From assembly GCF_013113835.1 (NCBI RefSeq), contig NZ_VTYQ01000008.1:124001-188000 (forward strand): a stretch of DNA of 64,000 bases, read 5' to 3'. Origin of the DNA: Vibrio sp. RE88 (GTDB taxonomy: Bacteria; Pseudomonadota; Gammaproteobacteria; Enterobacterales; Vibrionaceae). A program made the translations under genes and the position numbers. Shown here piece by piece: positions 42,552 to 51,543 of this stretch. The notes under the pieces are model-generated. The model worked only from the letters and a program-made list of their open reading frames with translations. It had not been told where the DNA came from and made no database searches. Numbering within the stretch: the first letter of the stretch is position 1; each line of letters starts with the position of its first letter.

Positions 42552-43841
42552 TTATTCGCCTTGTTCGCGCTCTATCGCTCTGTAACCAATGTCGTTACGA
42601 TGGAACATACCATTCCAACTGACTTGCTTAGCCAGCGCATACGCTTGCTGCTGAGCGTCTGAGACGCTATTTCCCAGTGCTGTTGCACATAGAACACGAC
42701 CACCATTCGTCACAATGTCGCCAGCTTCGTTGTTTGCAGTGCCGGCGTGGAAGATCTTCTGACCTTCGACTTCGGTAGCCGGCAGAGAAATCACATCGCC
42801 TTTTGCGTAGTCTGCTGGATAACCTCCTGCGGCGAGAACCACACCGATAGACGCACGTGGATCCCATTTAGATTCTGCTTGGTCTAGTTTCTCGTCGATA
42901 GCCATTAGGCAAAGCTCAACCAGATCAGATTCCATACGCATCATAATTGGCTGGGTTTCTGGATCGCCAAAGCGGCAGTTGTACTCGATGACTTTCGGTG
43001 TACCGTCTTTGTCTATCATAAGACCAGCGTAAAGGAAACCAGTGTAAGGGTGGCCTTCTGCATCCATACCACGCACGGTTGGGTAGATAACCTCTTCAAG
43101 GATACGCTCGTGGATCTCTGGCGTTACCACGGGTGCTGGGGAGTAAGCACCCATACCGCCGGTGTTAGGGCCTGTGTCTTTATCGCCAACACGTTTGTGG
43201 TCTTGGCTGGTGGCCATTGGCAGAACGCTCTGGCCGTCAACCATGACGATGAAACTGGCTTCTTCACCGTCTAGGAACTCTTCGATCACCACGCGGCTAC
43301 CGGCTTCACCAAACGCGTTACCTGCCAGCATGTCTTTGATTGCGTCTTCTGCTTCTTCAAGCGTCATTGCAACGATAACGCCTTTACCTGCAGCAAGGCC
43401 GTCTGCCTTTACGACGATAGGAGCACCCTGTTCACGAACATAAGCAAGAGCTGGTTCAATTTCTGTGAAGTTAGCGTACGCTGCAGTTGGAATATTATGG
43501 CGTGCAAGGAAGTCTTTGGTGAACGCTTTAGAGCCTTCTAGCTGCGCAGCGGCTTGAGTAGGACCAAAGATAGGCAATCCCGCTTCACGGAAAGCGTCAA
43601 CCACACCAATAACGAGTGGCGCTTCTGGGCCCACAATCGTCAGCTCGATTTTCTTCTCTTTAGCGAATGTCACCAGCTCAGAGATTGCTTCCACGCCAAT
43701 GTTTACGTTTTCTAGCTTTGGCTCAAGCGCGGTACCTGCGTTACCAGGCGCAACGAATACTGTCTCAACGTTTGGGTTTTGTGCTGCTTTCCAACCTAAA
43801 GCGTGCTCACGACCGCCAGCACCAATAATTAGTACGTTCAT
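42552..43841 (-). CDS. purD: Phosphoribosylamine--glycine ligase PurD
   Basis: Joins 5-phosphoribosylamine and glycine with ATP (GARS step) in purine synthesis. The 429 residues have the N-terminal GGREHALGWKAAQN, the ATP-grasp domain with IVVKADGLAAGKGV, TGGMGAYSPAP and CRFGDPETQ. Full length, no anomaly. It follows purH on the same strand with a 281-bp gap that holds an inverted repeat. In E. coli purHD is one operon under PurR. Confidence 0.96.
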   Translation of the reverse strand: MNVLIIGAGGREHALGWKAAQNPNVETVFVAPGNAGTALEPKLENVNIGVEAISELVTFAKEKKIELTIVGPEAPLVIGVVDAFREAGLPIFGPTQAAAQLEGSKAFTKDFLARHNIPTAAYANFTEIEPALAYVREQGAPIVVKADGLAAGKGVIVAMTLEEAEDAIKDMLAGNAFGEAGSRVVIEEFLDGEEASFIVMVDGQSVLPMATSQDHKRVGDKDTGPNTGGMGAYSPAPVVTPEIHERILEEVIYPTVRGMDAEGHPYTGFLYAGLMIDKDGTPKVIEYNCRFGDPETQPIMMRMESDLVELCLMAIDEKLDQAESKWDPRASIGVVLAAGGYPADYAKGDVISLPATEVEGQKIFHAGTANNEAGDIVTNGGRVLCATALGNSVSDAQQQAYALAKQVSWNGMFHRNDIGYRAIEREQGE

Positions 43842-44047
43842 GTTTTAAAATCCTCATAGCTGCTTCAGAGCCTTTATTTCTGTGTCAAACATGCTCACTT
43901 ATGGTCATAAGCTTCGCGTGTTTTCCTTGAACTAAAACCACTGACTTGCTCTACGTATTTCAAATATCGGAATATTTAAAAAAACAAAATTATAAGTTTT
44001 GCTCAAAGTAATTGGTGATGTGGTTAGGCAGCAATTGAGCCCATCCT

Positions 44048-44073
44048 CGGTCACATAGCCTGCTATGTGACCG
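44048..44073. repeat. Perfect inverted repeat between purH and purD
   Basis: Arms cggtcacatagc and gctatgtgaccg are 12-bp perfect complements separated by only two bases. No T-run follows on either strand. It lies 50 bp beyond the purH stop in the 281-bp purH-purD gap. Confidence 0.8.
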
Positions 44074-44122
44074 AAGGGCTAAAGCCGCTAGAGACGCCAC
44101 AGTGCCAAATACGAAGAGGACA

Positions 44123-45715
44123 TTAGTGGCGGAAGTGACGCATACCGGTAAAGATCATCGCCATGCCGTGTTCGTCCGCTGCTGCGATAACTTCGTCATC
44201 ACGCATAGAGCCGCCCGGTTGAATTACACACTTGATGCCCGCTTCTGCCGCCGCATCGATACCGTCACGGAATGGGAAGAATGCATCTGATGCCATCACA
44301 CAACCTTCGACCTGTAGGCCTTCGTCTGCAGCTTTGATACCTGCGATTTTCGCAGAGTAAACGCGGCTCATTTGGCCTGCGCCTACACCAATCGTCATGT
44401 CGCCTTTTGAGTAAACAATCGCGTTAGATTTCACGTACTTCGCTACCTTCCAGCAGAATAGGGCATCTTTCAGCTCTTCTTCAGTTGGTTGACGCTTAGA
44501 AACCACTTTAAGGTCGTCTAGGCTTACCATGCCTTGGTCGCGGTCTTGAACCAGTAGACCACCGTTAACGCGTTTCACGTCGAAGCCAGTTGTTTTAGTT
44601 GTCCACTCGCCACATTCAAGTAGGCGAACGTTCTTCTTCGCTGCAACAACCTCAATTGCTTCAGCAGAAACAGATGGTGCGATGATAACTTCAACGAATT
44701 GACGCTCAACAATCGCAGATGCTGTTGCTGCATCAAGTTCGCGGTTGAACGCGATGATACCGCCAAATGCCGATGTTGGGTCAGTTTGGTAAGCGCGGTT
44801 GTACGCTCCAAGAATGTCTTCGCCAAGTGCAACGCCACATGGGTTTGCGTGCTTTACGATCACACACGCTGGCTCATCGAACTCTTTCACGCACTCAAGC
44901 GCTGCGTCCGTGTCTGCGATGTTGTTGTAAGAAAGGGCTTTGCCTTGGATCTGGCGAGCAGTGGAAACCGAAGCTTCTTCAGGGTTTGCTTCAACGTAGA
45001 AAGCAGCTGCTTGGTGGCTGTTCTCACCGTAGCGCATGTCTTGCTTCTTCTCGAATTGCTGGTTGAATGTGCGAGGGAATTTGCTCTCTTCGTCACCTTC
45101 TTTGTTCTCGCCGTAGCTAGGAACCATAGTGCCGAAGTAGTTTGCGATCATGCCGTCATAAGACGCGGTGTGCTCGAATGCCGCGATAGCGAGATCGAAG
45201 CGTGTTTCTAGCGTAAGAGACGTTTCGTTTGCGTCCATTTCTGCGATAACGCGGTCATAGTCGTGTGCATTTACAACGATAGTCACGTCTTTGTGGTTTT
45301 TCGCAGCAGAGCGAACCATTGTTGGGCCACCGATATCGATGTTCTCAACCGCGTCAGCAAGCGTACAGCTTTCTTTAGCCACAGTTTCAGCAAATGGATA
45401 TAGGTTAACGACAACTATATCGATAGGGTTGATGCCGTGTTTTTCCATCACGTCATCGTCTTGACCGCGACGGCCTAAAACACCACCATGAACTTTTGGG
45501 TGAAGCGTTTTAACGCGTCCGTCCATCATTTCCGGGAAACCCGTATAATCGGATACTTCTGTGACAGCAATGCCTTGCTCAGCTAGTAAGCGGGCAGTAC
45601 CACCTGTGGATAGGATATCGACACCGCGTTCAGCGAGAGCTTGGGCAAACTCAACAATACCTGTTTTGTCTGATACGCTGATAAGGGCGCGGCGAATTGG
45701 ACGAGCGTTGTTCAT
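44123..45715 (-). CDS. purH: Bifunctional AICAR transformylase / IMP cyclohydrolase PurH
   Basis: Catalyses the last two steps to IMP. The N-terminal cyclohydrolase (MGS-like fold) begins at RRALISVSDKTGIVEFAQAL. The C-terminal transformylase carries KHANPCGVALG, with the catalytic Lys-His, and the end MIFTGMRHFRH. The 530-residue length is normal. It is divergent from zntR. A PurR-like site lies 188-203 bp upstream of the start. It is called with PurD as the purHD unit, though the long intergenic gap suggests partial separation. Confidence 0.97.
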   Translation of the reverse strand: MNNARPIRRALISVSDKTGIVEFAQALAERGVDILSTGGTARLLAEQGIAVTEVSDYTGFPEMMDGRVKTLHPKVHGGVLGRRGQDDDVMEKHGINPIDIVVVNLYPFAETVAKESCTLADAVENIDIGGPTMVRSAAKNHKDVTIVVNAHDYDRVIAEMDANETSLTLETRFDLAIAAFEHTASYDGMIANYFGTMVPSYGENKEGDEESKFPRTFNQQFEKKQDMRYGENSHQAAAFYVEANPEEASVSTARQIQGKALSYNNIADTDAALECVKEFDEPACVIVKHANPCGVALGEDILGAYNRAYQTDPTSAFGGIIAFNRELDAATASAIVERQFVEVIIAPSVSAEAIEVVAAKKNVRLLECGEWTTKTTGFDVKRVNGGLLVQDRDQGMVSLDDLKVVSKRQPTEEELKDALFCWKVAKYVKSNAIVYSKGDMTIGVGAGQMSRVYSAKIAGIKAADEGLQVEGCVMASDAFFPFRDGIDAAAEAGIKCVIQPGGSMRDDEVIAAADEHGMAMIFTGMRHFRH

Positions 45716-45902
45716 GCTTCCATCTTCCTCAAAGTCATGGAGTTAAACTAAAGATATTTGCCAAAAATGAACTTGTTTTTATCTCGTAGGGATAAAAGAT
45801 TGGCCAGTTTTGGTAAAGACCTTTTTGCCAGTCGAGACTGGACAGATATTAGACTCTAAACTTGATGGCGCACATTCTAACTAATTTATTACAAAAAAGC
45901 TC

Positions 45903-45918
45903 GCGCAATCGTTTGGCA
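45903..45918. promoter_or_regulatory. PurR-like operator upstream of purH
   Basis: The sequence gcgcaatcgtttggca keeps the CGCAA and CGTTT halves of the PurR consensus with four or five mismatches outside. The position in the purH-zntR divergent region suits purH control. Confidence 0.5.
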
Positions 45919-45987
45919 TCTCAAAAATAATTATGAAAACCGTGCTTTTTAACTTAAAAAGTAACGAGATAGTTAATAAGGAAAGTT

Positions 45988-46422
45988 ATGTTCCAGATTG
46001 GAGAACTGGCAAAGCGTTGTGGTGTGACCACCGATACTTTGCGTTTCTATGAGAAAAATGACCTGATCCGTCCCATGGGGCGCAGTGAATCGGGCTATCG
46101 TCTTTATAACGAAGAAAATCAGAAACAGGTCGGTTTTATCCTAAAAGCCAAAGACCTAGGGCTAAGTCTGGAAGAAATTCGCGAGCTGCTGGAGATAAAG
46201 CTAGAAGCCACCGAGCACAGTTGTGCAGAAGTAAAAGCCATTACCTCGGCAAAGCTTGAGGTGATTGATGAAAAGATTGCAGAGTTGACCCGTATTCGCC
46301 ATGCATTGAAGAAAATCAACGATGCGTGTTGTGGTCATATTGATGACGATGCCAGTCATTGTTCGATTTTAGGGGCGCTGGGCAGTGAAGAGCGCCTATC
46401 GACTTGCTGTGATGAGCCTTAA
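45988..46422 (+). CDS. zntR: Zn(II)-responsive MerR-family regulator ZntR
   Basis: Activates the zinc exporter gene zntA by distorting its promoter. The 144 residues begin with MerR winged helix MFQIGELAKRCGVTTDTLRFYEK. A dimer helix follows, then a zinc-binding C-terminus. Cys79, Cys114, Cys115 and Cys125 align with the zinc ligands of E. coli ZntR (Cys79, Cys114, Cys115, Cys124), and His117 or His124 may complete the site. The conserved HCSILGAL follows. It overlaps the convergent GGDEF gene by 4 bp at their 3' ends. Confidence 0.93.
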   Translation: MFQIGELAKRCGVTTDTLRFYEKNDLIRPMGRSESGYRLYNEENQKQVGFILKAKDLGLSLEEIRELLEIKLEATEHSCAEVKAITSAKLEVIDEKIAELTRIRHALKKINDACCGHIDDDASHCSILGALGSEERLSTCCDEP

Positions 46423-47405
46423 CTCGCCTGCCGAATTTTGGCTTGAATCGCGGACTGAACCTTCATATCCGGCAAGTTATCGTGGTAGAGCGTGACTTGA
46501 TTGCGACCTGTCTGCTTAGAGTAATACATCGCTTTATCTGCCTGAACCAAGAGTTCTTTCACATGAGAGATGTCTGAGGTGACTTCTGCGATGCCAATAC
46601 TGACGGTTGGATGAATGATATGGCCGTCGACACTGCAAGGGGCATTTTCAATTGATTGTCGGATGCGCTCGGCAATGTCGTAAGCCTGAATGGCATTGGT
46701 ATTTGAGAGTACAATGCCAAACTCTTCGCCGCCAAGTCGACCAATGTAGTCACTGCCACGAATCTGTTTCTGACAAATTCTGGCAACCTGAGTGATGACT
46801 TCGTCACCCGAAAGGTGGCCGACTTGATCGTTGATTTCTTTAAAGTGATCGATATCGATCATCAAGCAAGACAAATTACGCTGAGTCTCATTGTAGCTTT
46901 GTAATTCTTGCTCAAGAGCTTCAAGGAAGGCGCGGCGGTTGAAGATACCGGTTAGCTCATCGGTTTCGGACAGGCGCTTTAGCTCTTCCTGACGGCGATA
47001 GTTGCTCGTGATGTCACGTTCTTGCCACAGGACATACTGGGTGCCATCTACTAAGCACAGTGGCTTAATGGTGGCTTCGAACCACATGTCTTCAGGGCCA
47101 TCTAGTGTTTCCAGCTCATCAATAGACAGTTGCAAGCATTCGATAGGGCTGACACTGTACTGTACAACCAGAGGTTTGGCTGACTCGCTAACATCTTGTA
47201 TGTAGCTGAGTAACTGGTCGGCTTTATCCTGTGGAAGGATGTCGTGAAGCGTTTTATTGGCGTAACCATTTTTTTCTAGGCGAACGGAGTGGAACGTTCC
47301 CCCAAAGCCCTCGACAAAGCGCCCCGACTGCTCTAAAACGAAAAGTCGGTCAGGAAGTTCATTCAGAATCAGGCTTAGCCATGCTTCCCTTTGCTTATCA
47401 AGCAT
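46419..47405 (-). CDS. PAS-GGDEF diguanylate cyclase
   Basis: A predicted c-di-GMP synthase, 328 residues. The N-terminal half (about 15-135) looks like a PAS sensor with no membrane segment. The GGDEF domain (about 145-310) has the active-site motif GGEEF at 225-229 and the inhibitory I-site RGSD at 216-219, both intact, so activity and product inhibition are expected. It is cytosolic. The signal sensed is unknown. Its 3' end overlaps zntR. Confidence 0.9.
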   Translation of the reverse strand: MLDKQREAWLSLILNELPDRLFVLEQSGRFVEGFGGTFHSVRLEKNGYANKTLHDILPQDKADQLLSYIQDVSESAKPLVVQYSVSPIECLQLSIDELETLDGPEDMWFEATIKPLCLVDGTQYVLWQERDITSNYRRQEELKRLSETDELTGIFNRRAFLEALEQELQSYNETQRNLSCLMIDIDHFKEINDQVGHLSGDEVITQVARICQKQIRGSDYIGRLGGEEFGIVLSNTNAIQAYDIAERIRQSIENAPCSVDGHIIHPTVSIGIAEVTSDISHVKELLVQADKAMYYSKQTGRNQVTLYHDNLPDMKVQSAIQAKIRQAS

Positions 47406-47634
47406 ATAGTTTTATCCAACAACAGATGAACACCGCATTATATCTAGACAGGTAGTGATGGCAATCGTGACAGATCACAGTTTGCTTACTATTTGCTCAG
47501 TTAGATAGCATGAAAGTGAGACTTAATATGCGTTTGGTTTCTCTGCTCTTTTATAGTCTCAAAAGTAAAACATGCAGAGCAGTGAGTGAGCAAATGAATT
47601 GAATTTTATAAATTAAAGGCGGTTAAAAACGGAA

Positions 47635-47662
47635 AAAGCCGAATCCATTTGGAATCGGCTTT
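47635..47662 (-). terminator. Terminator after fis
   Basis: An interrupted stem: outer aaagccga / tcggcttt and inner tcc / gga with one mismatch. A tttttcc tract follows on the minus strand. Confidence 0.75.
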
Positions 47663-47688
47663 CTCAAAACAAAATTCGTCAGAACGTA

Positions 47689-47985
47689 TTAGTTCATGCC
47701 GTATTTTTTAAGTTTCTTGCGAAGAGTACCGCGGTTGATACCCATCATAGTTGCTGCGCGAGTTTGGTTACCGCGAGTGTATTGCATGATGGTATCTAGT
47801 AGTGGCTGTTCAACTTCAGCTAGAACTAATTCGTATAGTTCTGTGACTTCTTGGCCGTTTAGTTGAGCCAAGTAGTTTTTAAGAGACGCTTTAACAGAGT
47901 CACGTAATGGTTTCTGAGTAATCTGGTCCTGTGACGTTACTGTAGTTACTGTTAATGCTTCTGAAGTCAGATTTTGTTCGAACAT
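47689..47985 (-). CDS. fis: DNA-binding protein Fis
   Basis: A nucleoid protein activating rRNA and many other promoters in fast growth; in Vibrio it also helps activate qrr sRNA genes. The 98 residues start MFEQNLTSEALTV at 47985. The C-terminal helix-turn-helix is GNQTRAATMMGINRGTLRKKLKKYGMN. A 15-residue upstream extension in frame is not conserved. It lies 72 bp after dusB on the same strand, the standard dusB-fis operon. Confidence 0.97.
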   Translation of the reverse strand: MFEQNLTSEALTVTTVTSQDQITQKPLRDSVKASLKNYLAQLNGQEVTELYELVLAEVEQPLLDTIMQYTRGNQTRAATMMGINRGTLRKKLKKYGMN

Positions 47986-48057
47986 ATTCGGTCTAGCTCT
48001 TCTCTTAATTATGATGCAACGTTTAGCCATCGTATCTGAAGCGTTCGCTTCAAATAG

Positions 48058-49020
48058 TTAGGCTTTATCAAAATACTCTTCTAACGCTTCAAGTTGCAGC
48101 TCTGCTGCCTCAATCGCGTTGAAGGCACGGCGAAACTCACTTGCTTGCTCATGCTCTTTTAGGTACCAACCTACGTGCTTACGCGCGATTCGTGGCCCTA
48201 AGTACTCTCCATAAAAATTGTGGAGTGCATTCACATGACCCAGCAGAATGTCTTTCACTTCCGCGGACGGAAGGTCAGGCATCGTGGTGCCGTTTTCCAA
48301 AAAGTGTTGGATTTCCTGGAAAATCCATGGACGACCTTGGGCGGGACGTCCAATCATCAGAGCGTCTGCACCGGTGTACTCCAGTACGCGCTTGGCTTTC
48401 TCTGGGCTATCGATATCACCGTTTGCGATAACCGGTATCGAAATTGCCTGCTTGACCGCTCTGATGCTGTCATATTCGGCCTCACCTTTGTACATACAGG
48501 CTTTTGTTCTGCCATGCAGAGCAAGCGCTTGTATGCCGCAGTCTTCGGCTAATTTAGCGATTTGGACACAGTTTTTATTGTCTGGGTCCCAGCCTGTTCG
48601 GGTTTTGAGTGTCACTGGGACATCGACTGCATTGACTACCGCTTTCAGGATATCTTCGATGATATCTGGGAAGCGAAGCAGTGCAGAACCGGCAAGCTTC
48701 TTATTCACTTTTTTTGCTGGGCAGCCCATGTTGATATCGATGATTTGCGCACCGTTCTCAACACTAAACTGAGCAGCATCGGCCATCAGTTGTGGATCCG
48801 CACCCGCAATCTGTACAGAGCGAATGCCCGATTCACCTTCATGCACCATGCGCTGCTTGGACTTTGACGTTTTCCATAGCTTTGGGTTTGAGGACATCAT
48901 TTCACTGACGGCCATCCCAGCACCATAGCGGAGGCATAACTCTCGAAACGGTCTATCGGTCACTCCCGCCATTGGGGCGACGATGAGATTATTCTTAAGT
49001 TGATGATTTCCGATTTTCAA
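48058..49020 (-). CDS. dusB: tRNA-dihydrouridine synthase DusB
   Basis: Reduces uridine to dihydrouridine in tRNA with FMN. The TIM barrel has LIVAPMAGVTDRPFRELC at the start, NMGCPAKKV with the catalytic Cys, and GRAQGRPW-like GRPAQGRPWIF at the phosphate site. I place the start at a TTG at 49020, giving (M)KIGNHQLKNNL, 320 residues, the family N-terminus. No ATG is available near it, and another TTG 9 codons upstream would add unconserved residues. It leads the dusB-fis unit and follows prmA. Confidence 0.93.
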   Translation of the reverse strand: MKIGNHQLKNNLIVAPMAGVTDRPFRELCLRYGAGMAVSEMMSSNPKLWKTSKSKQRMVHEGESGIRSVQIAGADPQLMADAAQFSVENGAQIIDINMGCPAKKVNKKLAGSALLRFPDIIEDILKAVVNAVDVPVTLKTRTGWDPDNKNCVQIAKLAEDCGIQALALHGRTKACMYKGEAEYDSIRAVKQAISIPVIANGDIDSPEKAKRVLEYTGADALMIGRPAQGRPWIFQEIQHFLENGTTMPDLPSAEVKDILLGHVNALHNFYGEYLGPRIARKHVGWYLKEHEQASEFRRAFNAIEAAELQLEALEEYFDKA

Positions 49021-49159
49021 AACGTCTTCACAGCTTAGTACCAGCAAGGGCGCGCATTTTACGCATTTTTTTCCGCTGTGAAAAGACTAATATTTGAGCA
49101 TTTACAAATTGTTTTTGTAATTTGTATGAATTTCAAACAATTAGCCCTGAAAGTCTTAT

Positions 49160-50047
49160 CTAGCCTTGCTTTCGACCAGAGATGCGACACCATTCACTTT
49201 GCTCCTTGATAGGATCAATGTGAAGTTCATCACGGTAATAGTTAGCCACATCTTCTGCTTGTGTATCCAGCACGCCAGACATCGCCAGTTCACCGTTCGG
49301 TTTGACTAGAGACTTGATAATCGGTGACAACTCACGAAGTGGACCGGCAAGAATGTTCGCAACGACGACGTCAGCGATCAGGCCCTCTGGTTGATCTTGA
49401 GGTAGGAAAACTTCGAGCTTATCGGCAACACCATTGCGTTCGGCGTTGTCTTTTGAAGCGATGAGAGCCTGAGGATCAATATCGATCCCGATGACCTTTT
49501 CGGCACCGAGTTTGATTGCGGCGATCGCTAAGATGCCAGAACCACAACCGAAATCGATCACGGTTTTACCCGACAGATCTAGCCCTTCCAACCACTCCAG
49601 ACATAGCGCAGTGGTTGGGTGAGTACCAGTACCAAAAGCGAGGCCAGGGTCTAACATCACGTTGACCGCATCCGGCTCTGGGACGTCTCGCCAGCTTGGA
49701 CAGATCCATAAACGTTCACCAAACTTCATTGGGTGGAAGTTGTCCATCCACTCTCGCTCCCAGTCTTTGTCTTCCAACTGCTCCACTTTGTAAGCAAAGC
49801 CCTCTGGTAGCAAGTTGCTGTTCTTAGTCTGTTCAATAATAAACTGAGTGTCCGCTTCTGCGTCGTACAGAGCGAGAATATCCGTATCACCCCACAGACG
49901 AGTTTCTCCCGGCAAAGGTTCAAATACTGGCGTATCCTGCGCGTCTAAGAAGGTTACAGACAGTGCTCCTGTTTCTTCCATTAGCATGTCGCCGATTTGC
50001 TCAGCGTTGTCGTTGGTCGCATTGAGTTTGATTTGAATCCAAGGCAT
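49160..50047 (-). CDS. prmA: Ribosomal protein L11 methyltransferase PrmA
   Basis: Trimethylates L11 using S-adenosylmethionine. The 295 residues comprise an N-terminal substrate domain (MPWIQIKLNATNDNAEQIGD), a linker and a C-terminal class I methyltransferase domain with VIDFGCGSGILAIAA (motif I) and VVANILAGPL (motif IV). It is upstream of dusB-fis on the same strand, about 110-140 bp away, the prmA-dusB-fis order known in vibrios and enterics. Confidence 0.96.
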   Translation of the reverse strand: MPWIQIKLNATNDNAEQIGDMLMEETGALSVTFLDAQDTPVFEPLPGETRLWGDTDILALYDAEADTQFIIEQTKNSNLLPEGFAYKVEQLEDKDWEREWMDNFHPMKFGERLWICPSWRDVPEPDAVNVMLDPGLAFGTGTHPTTALCLEWLEGLDLSGKTVIDFGCGSGILAIAAIKLGAEKVIGIDIDPQALIASKDNAERNGVADKLEVFLPQDQPEGLIADVVVANILAGPLRELSPIIKSLVKPNGELAMSGVLDTQAEDVANYYRDELHIDPIKEQSEWCRISGRKQG

Positions 50048-50141
50048 GGGTATGTGCTCGTCTAGATAGTTAGATTTAAATTTGCGCAGAGTGTAGCAGA
50101 ACTCGGGGGTTTATTTGAGTCCAGAGTGCGCTGAAAACAAA

Positions 50142-50165
50142 AATGCTCACCGAAGTGAGCATTTG
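50142..50165 (-). terminator. Terminator after accC
   Basis: A 10-bp stem, aaatgctcac / gtgagcattt, with a cgaa loop. The minus strand has ttttgtttt after the stem. Confidence 0.85.
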
Positions 50166-50184
50166 TATCGTGTCAGTAATCGAA

Positions 50185-51528
50185 TTACTGCAGACCCAGT
50201 TTCTTCTCTAGGTAGTGGATGTTCGCACCACCGTGTTGGAAGTTTTCGTCGTTCATGATGCTTTCTTGCAGCGGAACGTTAGTCTTAATGCCTTCGATGA
50301 TCATCTCACCGAGTGCGTTCTTCATGCGAGCAATGGCAACATCACGGTTTTCACCGAATGTGATCAGCTTACCGACCATTGAGTCATAGTGCGGTGGTAC
50401 TGTGTAGCCCGTGTAGATGTGCGATTCCCAACGAACGCCCATACCGCCTGGTGCGTGGAAGCGCTCAATCTTACCAGGTGAAGGTAGGAAACGTTCAGGG
50501 TCTTCTGCGTTGATACGACACTCAATCGCATGGCCGCGGATCTTGATGTCATCCTGAGTGAATGACAAAGGCTGGCCTGCTGCAACACGAAGCTGCTCTT
50601 TGATCAGGTCAACGCCCGTCACCATTTCTGTTACTGGGTGCTCTACCTGAATACGTGTGTTCATTTCGATGAAGTAGAATTCGCCGTTCTCGTAAAGGAA
50701 CTCGAAAGTACCCGCACCGCGGTAACCGATTTCCAGACAAGCACGCGTACAACGCTCACCAATGTACTTACGCATTTCTGCTGTGATACCCGGAGCAGGC
50801 GCTTCTTCAACCACTTTCTGGTGACGACGCTGCATAGAACAGTCACGTTCACCTAGGTGGATAGCACCGCCTTGACCATCAGCAATCACCTGTACTTCAA
50901 CGTGACGTGGGTTTTCTAGGAATTTCTCCATGTAAACCATGTCGTTGTTGAAAGCTGCTTTTGCTTCTGCACGCGTCATCGCGATAGCTTCTACTAGCTC
51001 AGCTTCAGAGCGAACCACGCGCATACCACGACCACCGCCACCACCAGAGGCTTTGATGATGACTGGGTAACCGATGCGTTTAGCGTGCGCTTTGTTCGCC
51101 GCTTCATCATCGTTTAGAGGGCCGTCAGAACCTGGTACACAAGGAACGCCCGCTTTTTTCATTGCAGTGATAGCAGAAACCTTGTCACCCATGATGCGGA
51201 TCGTTTCCGCTTTCGGGCCAACAAAGATAAAGCCGCTACGCTCAACTTGCTCTGCAAAGTCTGCATTCTCAGACAGGAAGCCGTAACCTGGGTGGATAGC
51301 GATCGCGCCCGTTACTTCTGCTGCAGAAATGATACGTGGGATGTTCAAGTAGCTATCGATACCGCGAGCTGGACCGATACAAATTGCTTCATCAGCAAGA
51401 AGAACGTGTTTCAAATCACGGTCTGCTGTTGAGTGTACGGCAACGGTTTTGATGCCTAATTCTTTACATGCGCGAAGAATACGAAGCGCAATTTCGCCTC
51501 GGTTCGCGATGACTAATTTATCTAACAT
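50185..51528 (-). CDS. accC: Acetyl-CoA carboxylase biotin carboxylase subunit
   Basis: Carboxylates biotin on AccB with ATP and bicarbonate, the first step of fatty-acid synthesis. The 447 residues start MLDKLVIANRGEIALRILRA. The ATP-grasp Gly-rich loop is ASGGGGGRGMRVV, and the catalytic GAGTFEFLYENGEFYFIEMN and IQVEHPVTE blocks are present. It is 15 bp after accB in the accBC operon. Confidence 0.97.
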   Translation of the reverse strand: MLDKLVIANRGEIALRILRACKELGIKTVAVHSTADRDLKHVLLADEAICIGPARGIDSYLNIPRIISAAEVTGAIAIHPGYGFLSENADFAEQVERSGFIFVGPKAETIRIMGDKVSAITAMKKAGVPCVPGSDGPLNDDEAANKAHAKRIGYPVIIKASGGGGGRGMRVVRSEAELVEAIAMTRAEAKAAFNNDMVYMEKFLENPRHVEVQVIADGQGGAIHLGERDCSMQRRHQKVVEEAPAPGITAEMRKYIGERCTRACLEIGYRGAGTFEFLYENGEFYFIEMNTRIQVEHPVTEMVTGVDLIKEQLRVAAGQPLSFTQDDIKIRGHAIECRINAEDPERFLPSPGKIERFHAPGGMGVRWESHIYTGYTVPPHYDSMVGKLITFGENRDVAIARMKNALGEMIIEGIKTNVPLQESIMNDENFQHGGANIHYLEKKLGLQ

Positions 51529-51543
51529 AAGAGACAGCCTCTA

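Noticed and set aside
44048..44073. Possible CRP site at the purH-purD repeat
   Set aside because: The half-sites are in the reverse order (TCACA first, TGTGA second), so it is a hairpin-type repeat rather than a CRP box.
44699..45211. 170-codon plus-strand open frame
   Set aside because: Antisense of purH, which is full length and conserved; translation shows no family features.
48248..48772. 174-codon plus-strand open frame
   Set aside because: Antisense of dusB; shadow frame.
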